DNA from: Jacaranda mimosifolia
Lineage: Eukaryota; Streptophyta; Magnoliopsida; Lamiales; Bignoniaceae
Assembly (NCBI GenBank): GCA_018894105.1
Contig: CM032131.1
Coordinates: forward strand, 3,126,501 to 3,190,500
Direction: 5' to 3'
Length of the DNA: 64,000 nucleotides
Below the pieces are notes generated by a model. The model did not search any database and was not told the origin of the DNA. It saw nothing but the letters and a program-made list of their open reading frames with translations. Shown here piece by piece: positions 1-12,053 of the stretch; position 1 is the first letter of the stretch, and every line of letters starts with the position of its first letter. Both the position numbers and the translations under genes were made by a program.

Positions 1-895
1 TTGGCTTTTTATATCCATGTTGGTGACATTCGTGGCAAATAATTTATTCTTACATTTATTGCTCGGAATTATTTTGCTGGTACTTCCTTTGGAACCACGC
101 CTAAGATAGTTTTCACCTGAGTAAGTTGTTTTGGCCATCTGGTTATCCTTGCAATTTCATCATTTATAGATTCATAACTTAGATCCTCATCATATTCAAA
201 AGGTTCTATATGATCAGAAGAAAATGCAATATCTTTCTTTCCTTTATTGTCAGAGCGTTCTTCCTTTGCTAGAAGGGTCAGCTCATGAGAAACAAGGGAT
301 TTGATTAGTTCTCCCATAGTAAGAGTTTCCAATTTTTTTGCTTCCTGGATGGCAGTTATTTTGTGCGTCCATTCTTTGGTAGGGAAATAGGATCTTCCGA
401 ACTTATTTGTTTTCTAGTATTCTCTCTCCAAGTTCAACCATTGGGTTGATGATCTCTATAAATTGAGCGTATATTTGGCATATGGATTTTCTTATTTTTT
501 TTGAAAAACAATTCACATTGATGGGTTAGCAATGCAATTCTTTCTTATTTTACCTATGATGTTCCTTCATGAGTAATTTGAAGCATGTTCCACATTTCTT
601 TTATTTATGAATGTGTGCTAACACGATTATACTCTTTCTTAACCAAGGCACAAGAGAGGATACTCTTGGCTTTAGCATTCATGGATAAAATTTTCCTATC
701 CTCAACGGTAAGTTCTTTTCGACCTTTTGGGGCCATGTTTCCATTTGTCGAAATAAGTGGCTCATCAATCACAATGCTCTAGAGATCATAGTCAATAGCA
801 ATGAAGAACTCTTCAATTTCGTTCTTCTATGTTGTGTAGTTCATTCCATCAAACAATGTTACTTTATCTTTAGAGAAAATTGACGGCAATTTTAA
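1..895 (-). pseudogene. Copia gag fragment (UBN2-like), decayed
   Basis: The minus strand encodes pieces of a Ty1/Copia capsid (gag) polyprotein, which packages retrotransposon RNA in cytoplasmic particles. Near 860-590 the frame reads DGMNYTTWKNEIEEFF, then KGRKELTVEDRK and NAKAKSILSCALVKKEYNRV. The order (W-K core, KxR-E-T, NAKA, EYxRV, then WNMLQITHEGT) is that of the UBN2/gag-polypeptide family. An 87-residue open stretch at 332-69 continues it with the acidic region that usually precedes the zinc knuckle. Stops and frameshifts break it, no start methionine is left, and the zinc knuckle and pol lie off the left edge or are lost. The family call is fairly sure; the exact ends are not. Confidence 0.7.
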
Positions 896-1527
896 ACTGG
901 AAGTTCCAAATAGAATAAAACAGATTTAAAGAAGATAGAAAAGTAAACAAGACATCAAATTTATAGTGGTTCGACAAGCTTACATCCACTACCTAAGTTT
1001 TTCACTTATAATTTTTAATATGCAAATTTCACTAATAATTCCTAAGAGAATTAGTACAAACAAGTCCAATAAATACGAACAAGTAATTCAAATCAATTGA
1101 AGCTATACTAAACAAATCGATACAACAGAAGTGAGGGAAAATTCAAAAGTCCCTAACACAGAAGACTGAATGGCTAATGGTGGTTTTAGTTGGAAGCAAA
1201 CAACACACTGTTTTCTTTTATGTAATAAGGTAATTCAAGAAAGCTGATAGTAAGAATTGAATATTTATATAAGCATTTGTTTGTAATTCTGAATACATTT
1301 CTTTGGTATTAAATACTGATTCTTCGTTCATGCTAGACGTTCCAACGGTAACTTTCCAGAGATCGGCTATAACTTATCAAGTTTGGATGCCATTCTTCAA
1401 TTAAAGGATATTTTCAGCCTTCATTAGTGTCTCCAAAATACTATTTCATTCATGTCTCCAAAGGATTTTATACTGAAGATGCTAAAATACTTTGAGTATA
1501 TTGTAATTTACCTCCTCAACTTTAACA
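896..1527 (-). repeat. Probable LTR of the Copia remnant
   Basis: This follows the gag remnant on its 5' side. The plus-strand right end reads ..ctcaactttaaca, so on the minus strand it begins TGTTAAAGTTGAGGAGG, a normal TG start. The segment tttatagtggttcg at 958-971 is paralleled in the LTRs at 33874 and 38478, where a related block sits a similar distance from the LTR 3' end. No primer-binding site is recognisable between it and gag, so a small deletion or heavy decay is likely. The left boundary is a guess. Confidence 0.45.
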
Positions 1528-2817
1528 GAATATACTCTTAACAAACTAATTATTCTAAAATGTCACACTTTTATCATTAAATTTTTATTTTTGTGGAGTA
1601 AAGTGAAACATTTTATAAACGATATTTTCACACACTAGTTGCTTGTCAAAATATGGACAATTAGATTAATTTAAGCTATCATATAATTTTAAATTAATTT
1701 TATGATTACATTTTACTTAGTTTATATGCATGACATGATTAAAACTAATTTTAATTTTTATATCAATGTAGCATTATACATATTTTGTTAGCTAATGACA
1801 TTTAAATATCTTTAATTTAAATAGAGCAATTAATGAGAGAGATAATGTTGATATTAAGATCTATATTATTTGCAGCCAACATTCCTCCAACTAGCATCAC
1901 CTATCTTATTCTTATTCAAATTAAAATCATAAACCACTTACACTCTTAATTAAACAAATAAGCACAAATTTATAATACACCACAACAATCATTTGGTAAT
2001 AGAACCCTAAGAATAATTTTTAGTTATCTTACACATATCGATTTAGAAAAAATTTAACCATGAAGTTGGTTTGTACATTTTATATAAATCAAATTGACTA
2101 AACTGATGAGATATTGACAACTTTATGGTAATAACTTTTGGCAAAATATTTTATTTTATTCCACCAAAATAGGAATTTAATGCTAAGGATAACATTTTAA
2201 AGTATTTCAAGTGGCAAAATGTAATTTTTTTAAAACATCAGGGGTGAAACAACTTTAAAATATATCGTCAGAAAGTTGGAACATGGTGTGTTTGAGCATA
2301 TTTAGAAAATATTGGGTAATTGTTCCACACACTTGCAACAGTTGGGGGGGTTAAATGCAAATGAACCTATACGTTGATAGGAGTATGCTACTTACGCTTT
2401 TTATTAAATAGATTCTAGTTTCTTGAAAATTTCATGCCTTGCTAATATTCCTATCCTTTTAAATTCTTTTTCAACCTGTACTATGAGGTTGCACCAAAAA
2501 CTCCTTGAATTGTGAAAACTTCCAAAAATCCCTGGGAACTCTTCCTGCCTTACTGTATTAATGATTGATTAGCTAATATGGTAGTAACTACTCTTTTTCT
2601 TAGTTGCACATTTTTATATTCAAATTGCCTTTTGACATCGATATAATATATACATACTCCTTTTTCTATAACTTTAACATCAAATTTTTGCCAAAAAAAT
2701 CGCTTTCCTAGTTTAAGATTTTCATTAGCTTGTATTCACAACAATGTCAAGTAACATTTTTAATATAAAATATTTAAATAATGATTGACGATGCTCAAGA
2801 AATTATATATTTATTTT
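1528..2817. other. AT-rich intergenic DNA
   Basis: No coding similarity, RNA gene or paired repeat termini were recognised in this stretch. It is AT-rich with short homopolymers and a G run near 2344-2350. Confidence 0.5.
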
Positions 2818-3589
2818 CACTATAAGAAAATACATGTTCACTAAGGGGAAAAATCATCAAAAATTTAATGAAGGCCGTCACAAAATATAATTTTGTGATT
2901 GATGTTTTTCCATTAAAAAATTCCATTAGTTTATGCTTCATCATTGATTAGTTCTATGACAAAAATAAAGTATGTCACAAAATTAATTTTGAAATGAGAT
3001 TTTCGTCACAAATTGAAAAAATAGAATCATATTTAGAGATGAAAACTCTCATAAACTATTTTGCGATGGACTTTTCTATAACTGAGTCTCTCATTAAATG
3101 AAAAAAAAAAAAAAACAACAACAATTCTTATCTGTGTCAAACTAAATATAAAATCCATCATTAAATCCAAACTAACAAAGCAATTTCTTATTAGTAACTA
3201 ACTTAAATATCAATTTCTTTACAATTTAATGCAAATTCTTTAACAAATTACAAAAGAAGTTAAATATAAATTAAAAATAATATCACCACGCACATGCCAT
3301 ATTAATATTGAAATGTAACCTAAATGATATCGAAAAAAGTATTAAAATACAACCATTATCAACCATAATATATTACATGAAAGCATAATTTCATTTAACA
3401 AAATGAATTCATGTAAAGGAACAATCAATAATACCCAAAATTTGAGACCCTCAAATAGCTAGTCTACAATATTCAAGATTACAATACCAAGTGAACTCAT
3501 TTGATAAAATATAGTCGTAAAAGGAAAATTCTAGCTATTTTTAGTTATCCTTCCCTTTTTCTCAATCAATAGAGCTGAACTCACAAATA

Positions 3590-3980
3590 CTATCTTGAAC
3601 TAAGTTTGCAATTTTCTACTTTATTGCAACTAATTCAAAGTGAATTTACACTGAATCAGATTGAAATATGGGCAAATCAAACTACACATCTTGCACTTAT
3701 TGATGAATAGTTTCTTCCTTCTACATCACTCTCTCCAACCGCTTAGCAACAACATTAGTTATCTTTCTAGCCTCATCTGCTTATCTTTTTGAATGCATCA
3801 TTTGTTAATTCATGATTTGTGGTTGAACTATCCTCTCTTTGTTGGTGCAGAAAGTGGAGAGTCAAGAATCTTGCTAGCATGTTGACGAGTGCCAAGCCCA
3901 TACACTCAGCCTTTTGATGGTTCACCTACTACCTTTATCCATTTCTCAATGTCAAGAATGGGATATTTGGGCCATATTGT
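3590..3980 (-). pseudogene. En/Spm (Ptta-type) transposase C-terminal fragment
   Basis: Reading the minus strand from about 3975 gives an 'FLTLRNG' stretch, then VVGEPSKG, one stop, and VYGLGTRQHASKIL followed by DSPLSAPT. The VYGLG-type motif is characteristic of the plant Ptta/En/Spm transposase (Transposase_24) domain carried by CACTA elements. Downstream the strand reads MMHSKR, one stop, then ADEARKITNVVAKRLERV, a helical tail typical of these proteins. At least three stops interrupt it and the upstream exons are not visible; a trinucleotide microsatellite adjoins it on the 5' side. It is the main coding evidence that the outer CACTA-like ends belong to a real element. Confidence 0.5.
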
Positions 3981-4013
3981 TCAATTATATCTTGACTATA
4001 TATATTTCCTATA

Positions 4014-4142
<129 letters not shown>

Positions 4143-4924
4143 GCAAAATGTAGAATAAACTAATAAACACACACAATGAAACTCTAAGGCGAACCTTGAA
4201 CACAAGAAGAAAATTCTAAGCTAGAAAAAAAGAGGAAGGGATGAATGAAGCCTAATGTTTATGCAAAGGCATACCACTTTTATTCAAAGTCTAATTATTA
4301 TCTTATTTTAACATATGAAACTCTAATTATATGCATTGTATGGAATATAATGAAGGTAAACAAAACTATTTGACCTCTTCAATTCTATATTTCATCAATG
4401 AAAGTATTAGCTCACTAAATATGGTAGCTCTTTCTTTTTTTGCCACCTCAAGCACTTTCTACCATTAAAAAAATTGTAATTTATGATTATGATGGAGTTA
4501 AAATAACATATTCATTGTTGTGAATCATCAATTTTTTTTTCTTTCTTTTTTGTGCTGTGGTATTATTCAACCAAAAACCAAATAAGGCTAATGTTCTTGT
4601 TGTATGCTAAATTTTGCAATTGGGTAGTATATACATACCTCAAGAACCAAAAGCTTGGAGTTGGGAAAGGAGCATAAAACAAGAGAAAATCATTATATTG
4701 CAATCTCTAAGGAATGTTATAAAAACTTGCATTGTCCATATCACTAGCGCTATAACTGAAAGCTCAAACAAGTAGAGGAGAAATTTACACAAAAAAGAGG
4801 GAGGCAAAAGAAGAAATCAATTTACTACTAAAATAGAGTGCTTAGTAAACAAATATGCTATAGAGATTTCAATATCAAAAGTTAAATCATTTGGTGCTAT
4901 AGAGTATCACCTTTACTATAAAGG

Positions 4925-5053
4925 TTAATTGATAATGATTGTAAACGAATTTTTTGAGTAAAAAACAATAATAATTTTACCTAAGAAACATGGAAATCTT
5001 TATACCATTATTTATCATTATCTACCGAAGGATAGAATGAACAATGTTATTGA
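4925..5053 (+). repeat. Diverged direct repeat, copy 1
   Basis: Begins ttaattgataatgattgtaa and ends gaatgaacaatgttattga. It matches 8571-8709 in the same orientation over about 130-139 bp with substitutions and small indels. No terminal inverted repeat was seen, and its class is unknown. Confidence 0.7.
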
Positions 5054-8000
5054 CTTTAGCTTTCCATGAATAGTTATTCAATTTATGGTGTTTAAGCTAT
5101 AATTTGAAGTTTGTGCTCTTCAAGCATTACAACTATCTTCACATGGTCCTATTGTTTTTAACTATTATGACCTACTTTTGGTCCACCGCATAGCAATTGA
5201 CATTACATGATTTTAGATCAAACTCATGGTCAACCTGCTTTGGTTAAAGTGCTTTTAAGTGATACTGAATTGCAACATCCAAGTATGTTCCATGGCCATA
5301 CAAAGATACAAATTACTAACACGATGATTTTAGGCACTGTGGCCTGATGATGGTTTAGTAGGTTTTGTGTCAAATGCATTGAAGACTTCACCAAATAGCT
5401 AGGTTCACATCTCTTCCTTTAGCCATTTTTTATATATCTATATATACATATATTATTTTTTTCTTTTACTTATTTTAATGATGTGTTATGAGGGAAATTG
5501 AACTACTACTTGTCTTTATTATAAAACTTTGTGTTACTACTAAGAGTAACTTATACATAAAATGTATACATATTTAAGGAAAAATACATTTTAAAAGAAA
5601 ACATAAGCTAAGTAAAACGAAATTGTCCAAAAATCTCAAATAGAAACCAAATAAATAAATACATAGCATAAACAATATTAAATTATATATAAAAATGTAA
5701 AGCACAAAGGTATCTAGATATAGTATATATAGTTACAGTGAGATAATAGACAAAATCACTTTTTTGGATATGAGACCAAAGGCCAGGAAAACAAGCACAC
5801 CTAACATTGCGTTGATAGACAATATTATAAACCATTAACAGAGCTGGAATGTATCGAAAGAATTTTCATTGAACACAAAAAATTTAAATGAATTCTCTTG
5901 GACCTTTCACTCATAAATATGCTCTTCTATTTTCTATTTTTAAATGCTCTCAAATAGCTCCAACTGAGTAGACTTACGACCAAGAATATGCTATTGTAAG
6001 CATACAAAGATCACCCAGATTAATGTATTGTCAACTTCTTTACATAGTTACATGTTCATATTTTTTAATTGTACATATTATTATTCTCTCGTTGTTTTTC
6101 TTACTGATAGAACCACATGTACGTTTTTCAAATATATCTACAAATAATAAAATTTGAATGCAAGATAATTAAACTATGAATTTAGAACATTATAATAACT
6201 TATTTTTGCAAAGCTACACCGTGGAATGATGATCAATATGATCCTTAGATGATTATATAAACATTTTTGGCTAGACTTCCTCTCTGTCCTCCACCAACAT
6301 TGACAACTTTCAATGGGAAAATAATATTTTAGAATGTGGAATGAAGAGATAACCTAGCCAATATAAACTGTAACTCAAGGACACTCTAATTATGAGCTTT
6401 TCAAGATTTGGCATACACTGTCTAAGGAAGTCCAAGAAATAGTGGGTCAATAACAAAGTAGGCTCTAAGAGTTGCACATATATGATGTATTAATTTAATC
6501 CATTTTAATAAAAAGTACAAAGACCCAATCAATATAAGTCCAACTTAAAACTTAATGTTTTTTGCATTCTTCCATTTGAACAAATATTAACTATAATTAG
6601 TAAGCATTGAAAAAGAAAATGACTCTAGAGCTAATTAAAAGGTTTCAATTGTGGCCAATTTTAATAATTTAATACAGCAATGAGACATATCTCAAATATG
6701 ATTCAATCCAGTAATTGTATTGTATAGGATCATAACAACAATTATGCTCTTTATTGGCACAAGACCTTCTATGGTCACAAATATCAATAACTCTACCAAC
6801 ACGAATGCACACATTGTGGTGTCGTAAGAAATAGCATCATAATATGACAAAACATATGCCAATGCTCCTTCTATTTACTTTTAAGATATCAATTTCTATA
6901 CCAAAATGAAATCCTGAGAAAATATCATTTACCTAGTAACATATAAATTTCTTTTGTATTGTTATTCTCATAAATCAATAGATGAAGTGTGAACTTGAAA
7001 TCTTAAACATAATTTAAATTTTCATATGTTATTTTGTCATTTATAATATTTTTTTTGGAATTTTTGCACTATATATATATTTTTTAAATTGTTGCCTTGT
7101 TTACCTTTTGGTTGCTCGCAACTCACTCACACCTTTCATAACTATGATCTCATTCATACCAAATGATTCAATTTCATACCTATTAATCAAAGATGAAGTT
7201 ACTTGAAAATCCTCTAATTACTTAAAAAATTTCTACTGATGACAAAAAAGGATTGCAACATTTATTGAAACAACTATAAGTAGAGAATAACCAAATCTAT
7301 GATAATCTTAAAAAAAAAATATTTGAAAAATAAGGGAAAGAATCACTGATCAATATTAACACTCACCCGTCGTCAATAAATTTCTATTATTGAATTTTAG
7401 TTAAGATACTTGTAGATCTCTTTTATTTGTACAACATTCTTTTACAACTTATAAATCATAAAGTCGATTTATATTAATAAATTCCCACACATCACCATGA
7501 ATTATTAATTAAATATGATTCATATGGCCATCAATATTAGTGTTTGATTGGAAGACCAACACTATAATGATATAATCTCAACAATATAAGAATAACAATC
7601 AGCTTTCCATAATAATTACAGACGTAGAATATCTTTACACAAAATAAGCATAAAGATGTATACAGAGAATTATCTTGAAGTAAGGCTTCAATAACACCAT
7701 TACTACTATTATTTTTGGTACATCCATTTCTTTCAGAATATCCTTACAAATAAATGAAACTAATAATCTCAACTAGATCAAAGATGACGTGGGAGAATCC
7801 AATTTTAGTCACATTATATCCTAGGAAATTCACTATTTACGACTCAAGCTTTTGTAATTTTAGCTATGACCACAAAAAAAAAATGGATATCTAAAAAAAT
7901 TAGATTCCTCACTAATGAAGTAATAGCTAACAAATATATGATCAATATTCTCAAAAGCTATATACTTTTCCCAAATTCTATATCCTTTGATTAAAAAATT

Positions 8001-8570
8001 TCCACAAACTTCTATTTGAATGCGAAATATACAAATTTCCGTCTGCTTCAATTAATAGGAAAATAGAGAGTCTAATATTTTTAAAGAAATACCCTTAAAA
8101 TATGCTACCAATTACTATCCATACTAATTTACTCAAAACTACTAGACATATAACATAGATAATAGTTTGGTATAAAAGTTACCAGCAAATTGGTAGAAAA
8201 ATTATATAATATAATTTTTTTGCCATAAAGACTCTATATGGCAATCACACTTTGCTTATTCCCTTTTAAGATGATTCTTTTCAATTACTTTCCACCTCAG
8301 TTATGAAAGTTAACGTATTTAGGAAAGTTAATCAGATTGAGAAAAATCAACAGAAGTCGTGACATTGATAATTAATAATTATTATTCCATAATGTGAGGG
8401 ACTTAGTCATCAATATCCAAGGAATCTCAAGGATTAAAATCATAAGCAATACCTATCTAATAGTTTGGTCAATTAACAAAATAACTTCAATGCTATGATT
8501 GAATCATTTAGACTCGCAATAAAGAGGATGAGAATGTTAGTTTTAGCTAATGCTTCTATTATTAATCCAA

Positions 8571-8709
8571 TTAATTGATAATGATTGTAAACAAATTTCT
8601 GAGTAAAGAAAAATAGAATTTACCAAAGAAACATAGAGATTTTCATACCATCAATACTATTTTTATTTATCCATATCTACTAAGAGAATAGAATGAACAA
8701 TGTTATTGA
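8571..8709 (+). repeat. Diverged direct repeat, copy 2
   Basis: Second copy of the repeat at 4925-5053, about 3.65 kb away in direct orientation. The intervening DNA has no recognisable retroelement coding sequence, so calling the pair LTRs is not justified. Confidence 0.7.
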
Positions 8710-9689
8710 ATATTAACTAAAGGGAAAGATGTTTTGAGTTGTACTTGTAAAATTACAATTCCAAATTGATTATTAAATTAGATGCACATAACTAAAAAGT
8801 ATATTTTTGTTGCTTTACGGTGAATCAATTAATCCTTTTATCCAATTGTGCTTGTACTTTTACTCTAAAAATTCATTGAACACCTTAAAGGTAATCTCCA
8901 TTTAGCTGCACTCACACAATTCTTTGGTAATTATATTCAAGCAAGCTTTGAAGCTCCATATATAACTGAAGCACCACCTCAAATTCTTTTTTAATTCTAC
9001 AAGTATGGTCATAAATCTTGACAACATTACTTAAGAAAGCTACAAAAGGCCTAGTTGTTAGCATTAGTGCCCACATTTGACACCACAAAGTCTATTTTAA
9101 AAGGTCCACCTCTTTTTAATTCATTTCTCTCTTTGATAATCCCATTTCATTTCACCATCTCCTCCAATGGCCATGACATAGAGTACCCTTCTCTTCTACA
9201 TTTTGCTTTTCCTTTGGCCATAGCTTCAAGCTCCACTGATGACCTGTTAAAAAGCAAGATTATTATTCCAATTGGTAGTGGGGAAAATAGGGTTTAGTTG
9301 GCAGTGGGGAAAGAAGATGGTTGTGACAGTGAAGAAGATGAAGAAACTTGTTGCTCCAATTCATGGTGGAGCAAATAGGGTTTAGCTAGGGGGAATGGTG
9401 TTTGGGGATGAAGAAGATAAAGAAAAGCTCAATTCTTTTGAATAATGAAATAGGGTTGAGCGGCATCAACGGGGGAGAAGTGGTGAAGAAGATGATGAAA
9501 AACTATATTTTTAATTCTTCAAAAAGGGTAATATGGACATTACACATGTAAAATTAAAGGCCTAATTGCAAATTTCAGCGCGTTTAGTTCACTCTCTCAA
9601 TGTGGATGTGCTAGGCATTTTTATTTTTTTTTTAATTTAGGATGTTATCAGCTATTTAATATTTTATAGGGTGTTTTCAACTAGTTATG

Positions 9690-9810
9690 CACTACAAAAA
9701 AAGGGGATATTATCACACATTTTTTCCTTACAGTTTTTCAAAAGTGTAAGTATAAGTTTAATGTTGTTACAGTTTTAAAAAAGTGTAGGTATATGTACTA
9801 TTATTCATTT
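9690..9810 (+). repeat. CACTA left terminus and subterminal repeats
   Basis: After the terminal CACTAC motif, short units of the form acagtttt followed by aaaagtgta recur twice (about 9730-9795). Such subterminal repeats are where the CACTA TNPA protein binds in En/Spm, by family knowledge. Related words occur at the other end. Confidence 0.7.
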
Positions 9811-10617
9811 TGATATTTCTTTTCTCTTAAAAAACGGCATTGTATTTGGCTCAAAAAATCAAATATAAAAAAATAAAAAAATTCCCACCAAAGAGCTTAT
9901 ACCATTTCACTCCCCCGCCAAAAACTTATGTTCCTAATTCTCAAATCTCACATTTCTTACCTGTACATCTCTCTATCATCTTCTCTCTTCCATTTCCCAA
10001 CTCCAAATCAATTTTATTTTTCAATTCTAAAAAATCCTTAAATTTTTCATTCTCTATATAACGTACACTTCCTCTCCCTCTTGTTCTGGGAGCAATTATC
10101 CACTAGAGGCTATATTTAATCTGTTGTGGGTGGTGACCTCCAGGTAGGGTTCTTCAGAATAGGCACATTCTTAATGATTGGGCAGTAAGTTTGTGAATAA
10201 CTTTCAAGTTTCTTATTTTGTTTTCCTTTTTGTTCTCATTTTTTGTTTTCTTTTACAGATATTTATCTTGGGTATTGAGTTTTTGTTTTTCCATTCTTTT
10301 CGAGTTTGGAAGGTCCTATTCTAGAATGGAAAAGCTCTATGGAAAGAGGTATGTATATCCATAATTATGTATATCTTGGTGTCAATAATGCTATATATAC
10401 TCTTGGCTTCTCACTCTTACTGCATAACTTGGTACTGTTGTGTTTTGTCTCCAATCACAATGGGATGGCAAGATAGGATTTTTCCCCATTTTTGAAATGT
10501 TTAAAAAAAATTCAGATGTTTCCAGTTCATAATTAGTAGGCTAAAAATATTTAGAAACTTGTGGACTTAGGTTTTTCTTCAACTAAAAAAGCACTAATTC
10601 TGGATATCTGATTGCAG

Positions 10618-10828
10618 GGAAGAGATGTCTAAATCCTGGTAAGCCTGTTACTCTGGAATATGAATTAAGTACAACCCTTTTTCCTGTTTTATCTGTGAAT
10701 TGCTCCATGGTTTTTGTAAACTTGACTTATTCTTATTCTTGAATTTGGAATTGATAATTTTAGTAGTTCACTGATTTAACAGGGTTCAGCTGATGTTGGA
10801 AAGTCTGCTTTCATTAATGCTCTACTGA
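10618..10828 (+). pseudogene. Captured exon(s) of a YqeH/NOA1-like P-loop GTPase
   Basis: Bases 10783-10828 read, in one frame, GSADVGKSAFINALL. This is a Walker A (G1) motif GxxxxGKS in the context used by the circularly permuted YqeH/NOA1 (RIF1, BPG2-like) GTPases of plant organelles. The 46-bp stretch is bounded by a canonical acceptor (ttaacag) and donor (gtaagc). An upstream segment, 10618-10638, is likewise bounded by attgcag and gtaagc and could be another exon. No CACTA protein carries a P-loop of this type, so I infer that a host gene fragment was captured by the transposon. No later G-motifs were found, so it cannot make a GTPase. The family assignment rests on 15 residues. Confidence 0.5.
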
Positions 10829-11828
10829 GTAAGCAAATATCATTAAGAACTTCTTTCATATATTATATTATTATGTTTAGCATTAGGGCATATGACACTT
10901 GGAACTTTTAAATTTCAATTATAAATGATGCTTTCTTCTTTTAGCTTTTTGAATCTCTCATTTATTTGATTTGCATCCTTGTTATGAAACATAATTTAAA
11001 CACTATGGCCTATTAGTTCAAAAATTAGGTCAGCTATTCCTTGAAGTTTACAAGCAAAAATAATCTTGCTAGAATTTGGTCAAATAAGTTACTCTATCTG
11101 CTGAGTGTTAATATCATACTTGTTTTAGATTCTAAGGACAAAGGTGTAAAATATTGTGCTTTATGCTACTTGTGGTTTATAGTCTGTGTATCTCCATTCT
11201 CCAGTCTACTTGAAAATTTGATAGTGAGAATTCAAACCTTTGGGTATGGTCTTTTGTTAGATAAAGAAAAAGAAAAGCCTAGAAAATACTGACAATGATT
11301 CTAGTCTCCCACCTCTGCTTTCTTACACCCCATAAAATTTGCCCCTAATCCACAAATTCACTTGTCCTTTCCTTAAAGATAGTTGATTCATGGTACTCTG
11401 AAAAAGCAATGGCCTCTTCTCCTTTAGCCCAAGAAACTTATTATTACATCATTGCCACCACGTCTTCATAGGATTCATAGAAATGAGGTTATAATCCAGC
11501 AGGTGGGGAAGAGGGTTCTTGAAATTCAACTCCAAGAATCCATTTTTATGGTATGATTTCCCCTACCCTTGTCAATTTCTTGAAGTATAGTTAAATGGGG
11601 TGTGTAAAGATTTGATTTTTTTTGCTGCAATAGAGCCCAAGAAAAGGAAACTAGTTAAAAAAAAAAAAAAAAAGGTCTTGGGATTTTGTGTAGAAAAATG
11701 AGGGACTTTCCTTCTTGTTTTGGAGAGAATATGGTTTAGGTTGCTGATTCTTCTTGTTCAAGCGTAGGTGGGAGCGGGAGTAAAGCCTCTCAAAATTCAG
11801 TTACCTGCATATATAAGTGTAAAGTTTT
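10829..11828 (+). other. CACTA interior, possible remaining captured-gene sequence
   Basis: An 83-codon open frame at 11041-11292 and purine-rich sequence near 11400-11560 show no recognisable domain. The stretch could be intron and decayed exon of the same captured gene. Nothing further can be supported. Confidence 0.35.
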
Positions 11829-12053
11829 TGGCAAATCTTGTTTGATCAGCATTATGGAGCAAAAATTTGATTGGCTAATGCCTTAATCCTAAAATAGATG
11901 ATGCTTCCCATCACTGTATCTATAAAGTTGATGTTAAACCTTCTCTATTCTCAAAGAGAAAAGGGTCCAAGTCTTTAGAATTGAACTCTAGCAAATTGAA
12001 CGCTTCTGGATCTTTCTTTGGCAAAATTTGAATCTCTCTTTCTCTCTCTAAAC
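11829..12053 (+). repeat. Duplicated CACTA segment, left copy
   Basis: Starts ttggcaaatcttgtttgat and ends in a CT-rich run before aaacgg. It is repeated at 19819-20050 in the same orientation with an estimated 10-15 percent divergence, including small indels. Only this segment is duplicated: left of it the CACTA sequence is unique, and right of it lies Copia reverse transcriptase. It therefore behaves like a very long target-site duplication around the insertion. Confidence 0.9.

Larger units (their letters stand above)
4143..9689. other. AT-rich DNA without recognisable genes
   Basis: About 5.5 kb between the microsatellite and the inner CACTA element. No protein family was recognised in any frame; the few short open frames look random. 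A diverged direct repeat (4925-5053 and 8571-8709) lies in it. If the outer CACTA element is real, this is its left interior. Confidence 0.5.

Noticed and set aside
4925..8709. LTR retrotransposon bounded by the two direct repeats
   Set aside because: No primer-binding site, polypurine tract, TG..CA ends or pol sequence; left as an unexplained repeat.
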